Positions 1 to 12,571 of a stretch of 64,000 nucleotides of DNA are shown here, piece by piece. Numbering within the stretch: the stretch's first letter is position 1; each line of letters begins with the position of its first letter. The stretch spans positions 1,364,001-1,428,000 of the forward strand of contig OX638131.1 of the NCBI GenBank assembly GCA_951804985.1, given 5' to 3'. The position numbers and the translations under genes were made by a program. This DNA comes from Dryomyza anilis (lineage: Eukaryota > Arthropoda > Insecta > Diptera > Dryomyzidae). Under the pieces are notes generated by a model. That model ran no database searches, was not told the origin of the DNA, and saw only the letters and a program-made list of their open reading frames with translations.

Positions 1-2345
1 TTGAGTAAATATATTTTCTACTTAGGGACAAACCAAAGTGTTTGCCATATAGGTTTTAGGAAATGTATAAAAATACAAAATATGATTAGAAATCAAAGAA
101 AGGAAATCCAATATATATAATAAGATATAATATTAATTTATTATGCGGGAACGTAGTTCTTATTTTGATGTTCTTCCTTCGGTGGGTGGCAGCAAAGAGA
201 TCGAGCACTGCACAATTGCAGCCCCGAGAACCTCAAAGAAGGAGAGTTGAAAAAGAAGTGACGAAATTCACCTCTTGACGTTTGACCTGTCATAGACTGT
301 ACTAAATAAATAATACAAGGTTTACACTGCAAGAGTTTTGGCGTAAACAAAGAGGTTCAACAACGTCCTATACGTCGTATATATTGGAAAGGTAAGTTAA
401 TTGTCTAAAATATGAGTGAAAAGTTGATATTAATTTATCAATAGATTATATTTTATAACCAATTTTCTTGACTAGGTTATGTCAGTAATATGCATTTATT
501 AAACACCCTGTATCTCAAACTGGGTGCAATATTAGACATATTTTGTACATTTTCTTATTTTTTTGAGTCACAGAATGATCTGTAACAAAATTCAGGGCTC
601 TTTTTTCTTTCAAAAATAGATGACATCAGGAACAAACATCAGCTAAAAATAATGAAATTCATTCGCGCATCTGGATGGACGAAAATGGAAACGCGTTTAT
701 AAGACACCATATTGAGGGAACACAATGGATCAACTTTGGTCTAAGTGGTAGACAACTAACACCTCAAAACCTAACCTCCTCTTAAATATTGACATCGATG
801 AAACAAACACCCCGTATATTTTTTTTTAATCAAAAAATATTTTTGAAATTAGGTTTTTGTTTTAATATTTTGTACAATTTTTTTTTTCGGCCGAATTTAT
901 TTTTCTCAGAGGTTTTAAAAAAAAAAAAAAAAAAATTGGGATTTTTTTCGAAAAGTTTTTTTTTAGTTTTTGGACAACATTTTTTTCGAATTATTGTTTA
1001 ATTCTAATTTTAATTTCGAAAAACTTTTTTTTTATAAATTTGTATAAAAAAAATCTAGACGAAAGTTAGATAATTTCAAACAAATGTTTAACATGAAATC
1101 CAAATTCGTGTGACGAAATTTACAAATATAAAAAGTAGGTATAAGAATTTACCATATGTCATTAATAACTCAATTTATCTGTCAGATTGCTTTTAACTGA
1201 TAACCGTTAATAATAATTTGAATTGGAGAACAAGGTTCTTCCCTCTGATAAGTTCTCGTTCTGAAAAGTTTCTCAGTTTTTATGTGTCCTGTGTATCGGT
1301 CTTCTAATTTTTCAGAAATTCATCAAATTAATACTAAAGTCATAATATCCAATAATTTGAAGAACTGTTCTTCGATACAATGAATTCTAAAAAAGATTTC
1401 ATTCCAAATGAGTACGTGCCACCGCAACGGTTTTTCGGTGCTCAAGAAAATCAAAAATTTGAAGGTACCCTTTTAGATAATCTCATGTTCTGGTATTCGG
1501 TCCAAAGAAGATTTCGTAACTTGGTCTTGGTCTGTAGAATAGAACGCATTAAAATCAACACTACTGGCAAGACCCCCACAACTTCCAAAAAGTTTTTTTG
1601 GTACCTTTAAACTGTACTGAAAAACAGACCTTATTAAAAAATATAGAATCAAAATTATTTTAAATTCAAAACCAATATTCATTTAGAACTCAAAATATAA
1701 ACAAAACATGGTCTGTTTGTTATGTTTTTTTGAAACCGATACCGCAATTGCAAATTGAGAGACCTTCCCAAAATCAGAGAGACGGTCGAAATTTTAAGTG
1801 TACATAGCACAAATACGCCGCTCATAGGGTGCTTGGTAAATGCGTTCTAATTGAAAATAAATATTACTGCTTAATCCAATCAACCGACCAATGCAGCAGT
1901 CTTCTCAATTATCGCAACCAGCTACACGGACCACGTGCGGACCAACAGTAGGGCTTAAAGAGTGATATCGAATGTTTGCTTCGTTCGGTCCGCCTCGTCG
2001 AAGTGATGAAGTGCAACAATCCGCAACGTGTTTTCATAATTGACGCCCACAGCAAACATGGCCGGCCAGTGCCACTGAAAGAAAAACTTTTGTGTTTAAA
2101 TTAAATACGAAATTTAAAAAAATGGATTTATTCGGACTATAAAGTCAACATTTTTTTGCTATTTAAATTAGTCATTTGGATAAATTATTATTTTAATGGG
2201 TAAATACTATAAAATACTACAAAATACTATTAAATTGTTATTGTGTTTATATCAAAATATTTATTTTTGTATAGAATTGAATCAATTACTGTCCTATTTA
2301 CCAATTTTAATAAGATTTTTCTCAGTGCAGATCATGTAGATTAAA
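1..2345. other. AT-rich spacer, no supported gene
   Basis: Mostly AT-rich sequence with no recognisable gene. Motifs of the CACCCTGTAT type, common at the ends of arthropod repeats, occur near 506 and again, as CACCCCGTAT, near 810. They flank a more balanced stretch that holds a 51-codon open frame (see findings). A minus-strand frame at 141-350 is also more balanced than its surroundings. Around 1800-2080 there is a short non-repetitive island of higher GC. I cannot assign any of these to a gene. Confidence 0.5.
825..1060. repeat. A/T homopolymer array with TTCGAA spacers
   Basis: Runs of 7-20 A or T alternate with short CGAA/TTCG joints. The same texture recurs near 6560-6850, 11220-11380, 14150-14340, 35165-35400, 46200-46340 and 61845-62110. 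In several of those places it forms the core of an AT-rich interspersed element. The short open frame here is an artefact of the Phe/Lys-rich runs. Confidence 0.75.
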
Positions 2346-2768
2346 TGGCTCTATGAAATAAGAACACAGGAAATAAAGCCCCAAACTAAAAATCAAAATT
2401 ACTCTTCAAAATTAGGACTTCTTTTGTAATGCAATAAAGCTCCATTTTTGAAAATTAAACAAAGCCCCATTGATATGAAATAAAACCCCAAATGTTGATG
2501 AAACTCCATAAAAATTAGGTTTTATTTTGTTTTTAAGGAAATACCCAAAATCTGAAATTAGGTAAAATCCCAAAATAATGGAGAATACAAACAATTTTTT
2601 TAATTTTCGGTAAAGAAATAAAGTTCCTATTTTAAAAACGAAATTAAGCCGCAAAATATGAAATAATACCCCAATTAATAGTGTTTTTGTTTTAAGTCGA
2701 ACTGTTGGGCTTTATTTCCTATCTTAGTCTGTGGTTTCATTTCCTGGGGGCCTTATTTCATAGAGCCA
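2346..2768. mobile_element. MITE-like element with GGCTCTATGAAATAA inverted ends
   Basis: The left end reads TGGCTCTATGAAATAAG and the right end is its reverse complement, CTTATTTCATAGAGCCA. The inverted match continues inward through blocks such as AGGAAATAAAGCCC. The interior repeats AAATAAAACCCCAA-type words. There is no coding capacity, so this fits a non-autonomous DNA element of about 420 bp. A clear target-site duplication is not visible. A related stretch rich in AATAAAACCCAA words lies at 13620-13870. Confidence 0.7.
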
Positions 2769-2787
2769 GTCTAAATATAGAGGAGCC

Positions 2788-3336
2788 AAGGGTAAAGTGA
2801 GAAATGGGGTAATGTGAGAAATGGGAAATTTTTTGAAATGTTACTGCACTTTTAGACAAAAAAAACTTCTGTCATGTGTTACTTAATATGACATCCACCT
2901 TTTTATCCACGATTTTAATCAATTTTGTGCTTTTTTTGCTTTTGAAGAATAAGTGAAAAAATATTTGAGCGTAGCTTAAATGGTTCTGAGGTAATTTTTT
3001 TTTTTTTTGGAAAATACGAATATGTTTTTTTTTATATGTGATATATATGTTTTTTATATATTCTGAATGTACTTATATTATTTATGTTGTAAAAAAACAT
3101 GAAATAATACAGAAATAGCAAATTATTTGCCTGTTTGTAGAATTTTAAATATTTCCCACTTTACCCCAGTTTTGAGCTGTTTTGAAAAATCGCCCAAAAA
3201 TCAATTGAAATATGTCTATTGTATTCTGTTAATGCAAAAAGTTAGATCTCGATCCACCCTCAATAATATACCCTTTAAAAATATTTAAATGAATTTTTTT
3301 GAAGGCAGATAAAAACGTTTCCCACTTTACCCCAGT
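2788..3336. mobile_element. Element with GGGGTAAAGTGGGAAA-type ends
   Basis: The left end holds two tandem versions of GGGTAAAGTGAGAAATGGGG. The right end holds TTTCCCACTTTACCCCAG at 3319-3334, with an internal copy at 3152-3169. The terminal motif is thus inverted and partly duplicated. The interior is AT-rich and non-coding. Ends of this kind occur on non-autonomous insect elements; assignment to a superfamily is not possible here. Confidence 0.55.
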
Positions 3337-4974
3337 GATTTTCTTATCTTTTCTTGCTGTGTATCCTGACCGTAGAACTAATTCAATTATCAGAGCCAAC
3401 AGAAAATCGACAGGACGCGGCTCAAATCCATGAATTGCTCATGTTGCGGCTCGATGCGTGGCTGATGTTGGCATTAGCGGCCTATTTGCTCCACCAAATC
3501 CAGTTAAAGACTGACGTGCGGCCGAAAATTTAATTTGGTTAAAACAAATACAAAGCGGCAACATTTATAAATAATTTGTTGGCTGTTTTCTGGTGCCGTT
3601 CGTTAATGGAATTAAACTCGCAGACGAGGTGTTTTTTTTTGTTGTTGTTCTGTAATCTGCTCGATCAACAAGGACACGTTTATGTTTGTTATTTACAACA
3701 GATTTTTGCAGTTAGTCGTCCTCACATTGTTGACATTCAAAGGAAACCGAACAGCTTCGGGGGCCTTCAGTCATTAAGCTGGATTAAGATTTTTCTGGCA
3801 AACAAGTGACGCACGCGCATCCGCATGTTCTGACTACGAATCGCTTTGATGCAGCTGCATCACAAAGGACATCCAGCTGGGATGTTGAGATTTGAGGCAA
3901 ACCCGGACAGCTTTCAAGAGGCACCACAAAAAAAATGAACACTACTCGTTGTAAAAGAAAATAAAACGAAATGTGCTCTCGAATGATGCAAACTTTCAAC
4001 GCATCACAAACATAAACGAGTGACAAGTTTTGTAACAGGACACAAAAAAAAAGGACCCGCATTGCTGTTGTGCATAAAGAATGCCAGAAGAAGATGAATC
4101 AGAAGACAGCAGAAGGCGAAATAAAATCAACGATTTTATAGAAAAAAAAAGGACTCTCCGAGTGGAAATGCAATTTAATTAAAAATGTCCTTTTTGCGGA
4201 ATAGTCAGTGCTTTTGTGTGCTTTTTGTTTGTGACGTTGCTGCATTTGACGTGCGCCAGCTATCAGTATGATGAGCATTGCTGTCAGGACACCCGCTGGA
4301 CAAATGCGCGTCGACGATTTCGAACAGAGCAGTCCGGATGCGCTATACAGCGGCTGAATCTGACCGGGCGACGTTAAGGACGATAAGGCCCAATGCATAG
4401 AAGACACCCTCTTGTAAGCTGCCTATTGCCCGGACAAACAACAGCAACAACAACAACTACTACAAAAACAGACAAGGAATATGAAATTTAAATGAATTAT
4501 CCTTGCACGGCATTTTCAATTATGGTTATCCTTATTAAAAGGAATTTAATTTCACATCCGCCGCATGGGGCCAACGTTGACAATAACAACAAAAAGCGAA
4601 AATAGTACTAAAACAACAACAATAAAATTGCCAACGGGGACGAAAAAAATGGCGGAAAATATAATAAAAATCGCAAATAAAGAACCAGGAACAAACAAAG
4701 GATTAAACGAGGATTAAAAAAGCACAATCGTAAAATGTTTGTTTGAATATGAAACGCATTGAAATTGAAACCGAACTGAGGGAGGGAGGGACAATGCAGT
4801 CGCCGACGCCGGACAATAGCTGGACGACGAAAATGGAGTCGAGCATAAAATTAATTTAAAATTTTGATAATAACACAAGAATGACAGCTGCATAGATAGA
4901 ACGCTGGGGGAGGTTGGAGGAGGAGGAGGCAGAGCAATGGTTTATCATCATTGGACAGATGCAAAAAGTTTTGT
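3337..4974. other. Balanced, presumably single-copy island
   Basis: GC content rises and CAACAACAA/CAGCAG runs appear, giving the look of fly intergenic or intronic DNA. Overlapping open frames occur on both strands around 4100-4410: a 102-codon minus frame with a hydrophobic patch, and a plus frame ending near 4378. Neither has a recognisable domain, and the plus frame has no in-frame ATG. Nothing here is called as a gene. Confidence 0.45.
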
Positions 4975-6165
4975 CAGGTGCCAGAACCGAATTTTGTCGA
5001 AAGTTATTATATAACTTTTTAACTAAATTCAATCTTTTGTTCTTTTAATACAAATTTTGAAATGACAAAATGGTCACAGAACCGAAGTATTAGCCTTTTA
5101 AGGTTAAAAGGATTTATGCTCGCTAAAAAGTCTCATGCAATGCCAGTTGCCAACATCGAATTATGTCAAATAAGTGTTGTACCTTTCAAATTTTAGCGGA
5201 TCTTTTGTTCATTTAAAATAATTTCTAAATGTCATGTGCCAGAACCGAATTATGAATTTTCGATTGCAGTTTTGAGCAATGTTAGTTGCCATAACCGAAT
5301 TATGTCAAAATAGACTCGATTTATAACATTTAAAATTAATCCAATTTTTTATAATTTTTTGTACTCTAAATTTCAAAACGGCAAAACGGTCGCAGAACCA
5401 AATAATGCTCGATTCACTGCAGTGAATGATTTATCGTCACAGGCTCAATGGTATTGATCAATGGCAGGTGCAAGAACGGAATTATGCTCAAAGTTATGTT
5501 ATATTTTTTAGAATTAATCCAATATTTTATTATTTTACTTTAATAATTTCAAAATGCTTACACAATCGAATTATTATCGATTTAAAGCAATGAATGGTTC
5601 GCTAAAAGTATTTCGAGTAATTTCAGTTGCCAGAACCGCATTGTGTCAAATTTATGTTGTAAATTTTCAAATTTAATTTAATGTTTTCTTCTCTCTCAAA
5701 TTACTTTCCAATGGCAGCTATCAGAATCGAATTAAGCCGAATATTATGTGGTCACTTTTTAATCCAATCCTTTGTTTTTTAAGAAACAATTTGGAAATGT
5801 CATGTGCCAGAACCGAATTATGCCCAACGTTATTTTGTAACATTTAAAATAAATCCATTCTTTGGTTTTTGTCAGTTACATTTTCAAATGTCAAAATGTT
5901 CACAGAACCGAATAATTATCGATTTAATGTAATGAATGATTTATCGGCATTGGGCTCTCCAAAAAGTTTCGAGTAATTGTGAGGACCGAATTATGATCAA
6001 AATTATGTTATACCCATCAATCATAATCCAATCCTTTGTATTTTTTAAAAATAATTTCTCTATATTATATGCAAGAGCCGAATTATATTAGAGTATAGTT
6101 CAATCTTATTGGACACATGCTTAAAAACAATAGTAGGTACCAGAACCGAATTATCTGAATGTTAT
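4975..6165. repeat. Degenerate tandem repeat, unit about 165-170 bp
   Basis: The words GCCAGAACCGAATTATG and CACAGAACCGAATAATTATC recur at about 4981, 5074, 5230, 5286, 5390, 5465, 5562, 5628, 5808, 5903, 5977 and 6138. They are separated by a constant order of ATGTTATA, AATCCAATCTTTTG and TTTCAAAATG words. Spacing between like words is about 172, 316 and 341 bp. This fits a half-unit of about 165-170 bp arranged in alternating A/B versions. Units are diverged and the array is interrupted by small indels, so it is an old satellite-like array. Confidence 0.7.
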
Positions 6166-6458
6166 TTTGTTAGTTTTTAAATTTATGTTAGAAACATATT
6201 ATGCCCATAGTTATGTTGATACTCTATAATTAAATCAATCTAATGCTCTTTTTATAATATTTTAAAAATCGAAGAGATGGAAAAAATTTTGTAATTTTTA
6301 TTTTTTCTTTGGACTATGCTCTGAATAACCATTATTCATTTTCTTGTTTCTCATTAGATTCTAAATGCCAAAAAATATATATTAAAAATAGTCTAAAATA
6401 TAAAATTTTCAAAGTTCAGATCAAAATATCAATATTATGTTCTAAAACACCGAATATA

Positions 6459-7113
6459 CACACAAAAAATTGTCTCCATTTACACATTTAAGTCATTATA
6501 ATTCCTATAAGGTTTATGTTATATAATTGTTTTCGTATAATCTGCAATAATTTACGTTTATTTTGAAAAACAAATAATATTTTTTTTTTAAATAATATAA
6601 TTGATGGAATTTTTTAAAAATTAAAAAATACTTGTTTTGCGTAAATAAAATTTAAACAAAAAATGTGTTCGTAAATGTCTTTAACCAAAAACACAATTTT
6701 TTTAAATAAAAAAAGGGCAAATTTTTTGTTTTAAATTTAAAATAATAAAATGTCGAAAAAAAATTCAAAAAAATTTTTTTTTTTTCCAAAATATCTGTTT
6801 TATAAATATAACTTGAGAACTGGTAAAAAATTAATGAAAAATAAATATTTTGTTTGAAATTTCTTTTGATGAATAGCATTCTTCAATATGATGTATATAT
6901 ATGTTGTATTTTATGTATTTGTTCATTAATAAGATGGAACTTATTCTTCACATATACCTGAGAATACTTTTTAGGCTATTCATCAAATTTGTAATGAATT
7001 CATAACATTGATGTTTAGTAATTACTAATATCATGAATTGTTCTTCAATACAATGAATCATGGAATCATGGAATGAATTCATCAATATGATTAAGATTTT
7101 TTTTCTGTGTAGT
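6459..7113 (+). mobile_element. AT-rich TIR element with homopolymer core (copy 1)
   Basis: The motif order is ACACAAAAAATTGTCTCC, TTTACACATTTA, an A/T homopolymer core (6555-6850), CTTGAGAACTGG, TTTGATGAATAGCATTC, CTTCAATATGATG and an end reading TTTTTTTTCTGTGTAGTG. The same order is seen at 55790-57385 and, reversed, at 34733-35450 and partly at 25965-27240. The ends form a short inverted repeat of the ACACAGAAAAAA type. It is non-coding; the frames inside it are shadows of the A/T runs. I infer a non-autonomous DNA transposon. Confidence 0.6.
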
Positions 7114-8560
7114 GTTATATATATCATTTGCGAATCCGAGGGACATTGTTTGGTTGTCGTCTGAAAATATCAGGAACGAAGTTAAAGATTAGGGCCTTGG
7201 ATAAATACAGTGAAAAAATTTGCATTTATCATATTATGAAAGTCTTAATTGTGGCCTGTTATATACACCTGATGGTGTTGGGACAAGATAAAAACACAAT
7301 AAACAGTTTATGTTACATTTTCTTCTAGGATACCCAATAATAATCCTATAACTATTTCAACTATGTTAAGAACAAAACTGCGTATCAAAATTGCAAGAAA
7401 ATTTACTGTATAACCAATATAACCTATTTCTAAATTCAAACAATTAACCAAAGATTGTATAGCGGTATTTCGACAAAAAAAAACACAAGCAACTCCAAGA
7501 ACAAAATAGACAAAGCTATTTGTTTCTTCTTTCTTCGATACGCTAGTGTCGTTCGTAGTGTGACTATGCATGTGTTTTGTTAGTTTTTTTCGATCACAAC
7601 TCCAAAAAAACATGCTACGCTAGTGTCGTTCGTTGTTTGTGAAGCACGCACTTGCACAGAAATTAAACAATATTATATTTTAATGCTTGCTTTATGTTTT
7701 TTTGTTTGTTAAATGCAAAATAATGAAGTTTTCTTTTGTTGAGATCTATGGTTTAATTTAATAAAGCAAAAAATCATATTTTTAATATATACACGTTTTA
7801 ACTGTGTACCTAAATTTGAGTGCTATTGCTTTTTGTGTATTTTCTATTTTTTAGTTTCACATATGTTTCGCTTCTTCTGAAAGTGCAACAACAAAATTAT
7901 GCGCATCGCAACAAGTGATCGATTTTTCGTGGGAAATTTTTTTGTACAACAAACACAACTCGTGGGTATTGTTGTACAATAAGTTTTTGTTGCCAACTGG
8001 ATGGTTGTACTAAAATACACACACATGAAATGTGAGTCTGTTGTTCATGCGACCTGTTGTTATGCGATTTATACAAGGTAGCAACGAAAACAGAGATAAA
8101 CATAAAAAATATTCCTTTGTTTATGTACATTTTATAAGAAAAATTAACAGAAGATGATATCGACCGATATTTTGAATTTTTTCGACCGCATAGCTACATT
8201 TATGCCTTTTTTTTGTTAAAATATAATTCATATTTTTTTGGTAATCGTTTTCAGTTCTTTGTTAGGAAGAGTTGTATTTAGAAAAGTTGAAAAAATATTC
8301 AGAAAAATACTATGTGATATTCTATAAATCTTAGATCTATTTATATTATGAAATCTTAAGCTTTAAACAACAATTTTATGTTAATGTTATTGATTGAAGT
8401 TCGATTCATGGAAATACGCATTCCGAATATAGTTCTACCATTACCACTCTTAACACTAAATGATATTACTTCACCCATCATTTATTATTCGTCTCTAATC
8501 CTGCACTCAAATGTCCTAGTGCCCATTAACGTATCATTTTGTATTGTGTGCAACTTATTT
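7114..8560. other. AT-rich spacer, no gene seen
   Basis: There are no coding signals. A 15-bp word, CGCTAGTGTCGTTCG, occurs twice about 78 bp apart (near 7541 and 7619). The open frames here are short and low in complexity. Confidence 0.4.
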
Positions 8561-10700
8561 CCAAATTCCAACTAATTCCAAAAACATCAACGACTGCGTA
8601 ATGCCCCCTCCTCAATACCCCTGAGTCTGAGCCTGGTCAAGACTACCAACGAATCCATCGCCATCTTCCCGAGCATCTTAAGCTGTAGTATTTTGCTCCA
8701 TTTCCGGATTTTGATTTCCTACTAACAGCTCTGCAATCAGCTAAGGACCCCCTCCATTCGACAGTCGGCACAGTCTGTGGCAGCAGATTACTTGAGGATT
8801 ACCGCATTACGTTCAATTATTTTCATTTTCCTGGCATTCAACAAGCAACACAAATTGAGGCCAAATCTTTTGTTAATACACAGTAGCAGCAGCTCGATGC
8901 TGTGCGAAAAGTCGACGAGTCGAGGACTCTCATCTTAAGATTTCTTAGCATAGAGGAAGCCGCCGCCGCCACCGCCGCCGAGTCACTCAACTCATTGTTA
9001 ATGAATGCAATGATGATTGGATTGTGTGCGAGTTGGCGCGAGTTTTGTTTGCCTTCGACGCCATAAGCCGTTGACTGTTTTGGCAGGACGCGTTTCTCGA
9101 CGGCCGGCAGCGGCAGCTTAACCCAACTTTTAGCATTTTCATCATCTTCGCTGGACAAACAAGATGAAAGCCGCAAAAATATGCGGCAAATATTGGCCCA
9201 CAGAACTCTTCATCTATGCTGGCTGCCTTTGGCAAACTGGTCGACGGCCTCTCCGATTTCAACGTCTTTGGATTTATTTTCAGATTATTTTCATTTCGAT
9301 GCCATTTGCTCGCAGCTAATATGACGTCCGCCATACCACCCTCGCTGTTATCCGGCGCATTATGTCGCAATTTCGAGCTGAATTTTTATGAGGTCCTCGT
9401 AAAAATCTGTGTCCCCACGACTATGTCAATATTGCTATGGATTCGTTTCGCATAACTCGAAATGTGTTTTATTTTTTGTTTTTCTTGTTTTTCTTATATT
9501 TGATGATGATGTCCTCAATCAGGATCACGTTTTGATTTCATTTCGTATTTGCCGTCGCTCCACTGCTGCGTTTGATTAAATTGAGATTTCGAGGAACAAC
9601 AACGTCGCCTCAGGACATGGCCTCCCGCCTGCCTGCGTCCTGCCAATAGTGTGTTTGTTGCACATCCTGTGAGCTCGATAATATTGTGATTTGCCATCAA
9701 GCGCTAAACTTGAGCGAATTTTTAATATAATTCCGCTGCGCAATCAGATGCCAGTATTGACTTGGCTTAAGCGCTCACATGGTGCTCTGCTACCATTTGT
9801 GATTATTGGTTTATTTTAGAAATGTTCCATCCATCTGCTTCTTTGTTTATTTGGTTTGTTGATTTGGTTTCATTTTCACTTCGCAGGCGACAATCACTGT
9901 CGCTGATACCCTCGAGGGCAGCCCCCACATGAATCGTGACATCAACACCGTCAAATACACCCATCTCCCATCTTCTAAAATCCTGGTTATCCGAGTTCTA
10001 AACTAAAGCAAATAAATCGAATTTATTTGTTGTCTGTTTCCCTTTGAAGCTCTGTGATTTTATCTCAATGTCAGTCACTGTGGCCGTGTGTCTATCCATC
10101 CATCTGTCTGCCTTCAAACGAGGCTCCAAGTCCTGCGATATTTGTTTGGCGTGCGGTATTTGTTCCCCGAGGAGCCCAAATGGCGACATTTGCCAAAGTG
10201 ACACGTTATGCTCGGCATCAGTGGAAGCCACAGGTCGCTTTTGGAGCCGCACCAAACACAACCAGCCTCGTCTCCTCCTCTACGACGCACCAATCAAAAA
10301 GGCATCACATCACATTCGATGATAATAACATTATTTCTTATGCATCTCCCGAGCATTATAAAGCCGTCCTTTTTTGGGTTACTTCGTGCCGCTTTTTGGT
10401 ACAACCTTTGGTTATCCGCAGTTCATTGTTTTGGTGTCTGTCTCGGGAACTGGAATGGAGTCTGTTGGCTCAACCGCAAAATCCGCAAACCAGTTGATAT
10501 CGAAATGGTGTAAATATTATGCTGTTGCATACTTTGAGGCCAATTGGCGCAGCGCCAAACTAATTGTCGGTTATTATAACCGCACAAAAATTAAGAAAGA
10601 CAACTGAAATTGCTTTTTTATGAACGACATTCGGATAAACAGCCAGCGGACAGACAGTCAAAAGGACAGACAGCAAAAATAGCAAGGCAGCAAAATGTAT
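8561..10700. other. Balanced island, candidate regulatory DNA, no gene called
   Basis: About 2 kb of non-repetitive, higher-GC sequence with overlapping open frames on both strands, including the longest in the window (147 codons, 10054-10497, plus) and frames at 8987-9370 (minus) and 9216-9455 (plus). None contains a domain I recognise. Overlap on both strands argues that openness reflects composition rather than coding. It could be conserved non-coding or regulatory DNA. Confidence 0.4.
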
Positions 10701-12571
10701 GCGGTTCAACAAATTGCCACAAAATTAGAACATTTTGGCAGTTTCAACTGAATTTCGAGTACTTTAAAATTATTATAAATGTAAGAGTCATAAATGCTTT
10801 TAATGGTTTTTAAAGGTTTTAAAAAATGTACCTACTCAAAATGGAAATAAAATATTACGCATCTATTCACAAAAAATATTAAATTCTTGTATAAAAAGCA
10901 TAAAAAATTATGTTATACAAAATCATCCGAGTTTAAAACCATGAATTACCACATCAGCGCAAAGTAATCTGACCACACATAAATTTTGCAAGTTATTCAC
11001 ACTTTTTCTCATTGTTGTTGTTCATTATATACACATGTATTCATATATATTTCGATGGCAGAGTTGCCATCTGCAAAAAATACATATTTTGAACTTTTGC
11101 TTAAAGTGATTTAGGGTGTGTTCGAGGTACGGGTTTTCATGCGATATCCATTGCGCAATATTAAAAGTCCGTAATAATACGATTATCATACTCCAACTCG
11201 CGCACATCTTAATATAATAATGAAAAATTATTTTTTCAAAAAAAAAAAAATTTTTTTTAATAAAATTTTCGGACAATTTTTTTCAAATCATTTTTGTCGG
11301 AAATTTTTTTAAGGATTTTTTTTTTGAGGGAAAATTTTGTTTTTTGAAAAATTTTTTGTTTGAAAAGTTCGTAAAAAAAATTAAATTGCAATTCAATGAA
11401 TGAAATCTTATCTGAAATCGTATCTTTTTGCCAAAAAATGGTAAAAAGTGGTATTGTAGCTTGTTCCTAAGTTAGAAATAAAAATGGAAAAGTGGAAAAT
11501 TCGAAATAATTTTTTTATTTTTAAATTTCATAGTACTATAAAAAAATATATCCGCGATACAATCAAGACTTCATACTCGGTTTATTTTTTGGTATAGGCT
11601 AAGGTTTTTTATTTCGAAAAACAAATATGGAGAATATCCTTTTTTTACTTTAGACTTTGACTTCTTAGAAATTCGAATTTTCTGTCTGATTTCTTCTATA
11701 ATCCACTTAGAGTACATTATTTTGAACTAAACCCAATCAAATTCGGTTGGATCTGGAAGTTATAACCAGTCAAAAGCAGTAGGTGTACCTATTATTTATT
11801 GCATAACACCTATGGTTATCATAATCTAATAAAAGTATTTACATTTTGTTTATAAGAGATCTATAATTCTATACTTCCTGTTTGTTTTTGAAAATTACTT
11901 ATTAAGTCCTGATATTAAAGTCAAATTCACAAATTCGTTTAAATGATTTAATCCATATTAATATAGACAGATACATATATATTTTTTTTAATATAAAAAT
12001 TTGTTAGATGATTTTTATTGGACTCGTTGACTTTGACATTGGAATTGTGGGATACTGAGGGAAATCCATGAAAAGTAATACATTTATGCAAAGCTGAATT
12101 GTGCACACAGAATAGAGATTTTATTCGGTTCTCTCAACCTTTTAGTCGGTTATTATTGTCAAAATAAAAAGAGTTGTAGTTTGTACAGCAACCAATTTCG
12201 AACTGTTTTTGAAAAATTTAGTACAGATTTAGAACAATTAGGAGTGTGTAAAGACTAATTTTTCAAGTGTATATGCTAATATAGCAGTACCGCCAGCAAA
12301 TTTGTAAACCAGTCGATTTAACCGAATAAAGTTAGTTGGTACAACTAACTTTTTTTTCATTCTTCCAACCTAATGCCAAAAGAGGATTTTTTTTGTGTAC
12401 TGGTTTAAGGTTCCGCTGGAATTTCTATGAATAATTTATTGACAACAACATTATACTGATTAAAAGTAATCAAAAAAAATTAAATAAAAAATCGTACCTA
12501 TGTAAATTTGTCTTTAATCTGAAGACTTAAAGAGTAATTTGCAAAAAAAAAAAATGGAAATATATAATTTA
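10701..12571. other. AT-rich spacer with an A/T homopolymer patch
   Basis: Nothing gene-like is visible. A homopolymer patch with TTCGGA/TTTGTCGG joints lies at 11225-11380. The rest is ordinary AT-rich fly spacer. Confidence 0.4.

Noticed and set aside
10054..10497. Longest open frame (147 codons, plus strand) as a gene
   Set aside because: Two other plus frames and a minus frame overlap it. The peptide has no domain or repeat structure I recognise, and there is no supporting splice or start context.
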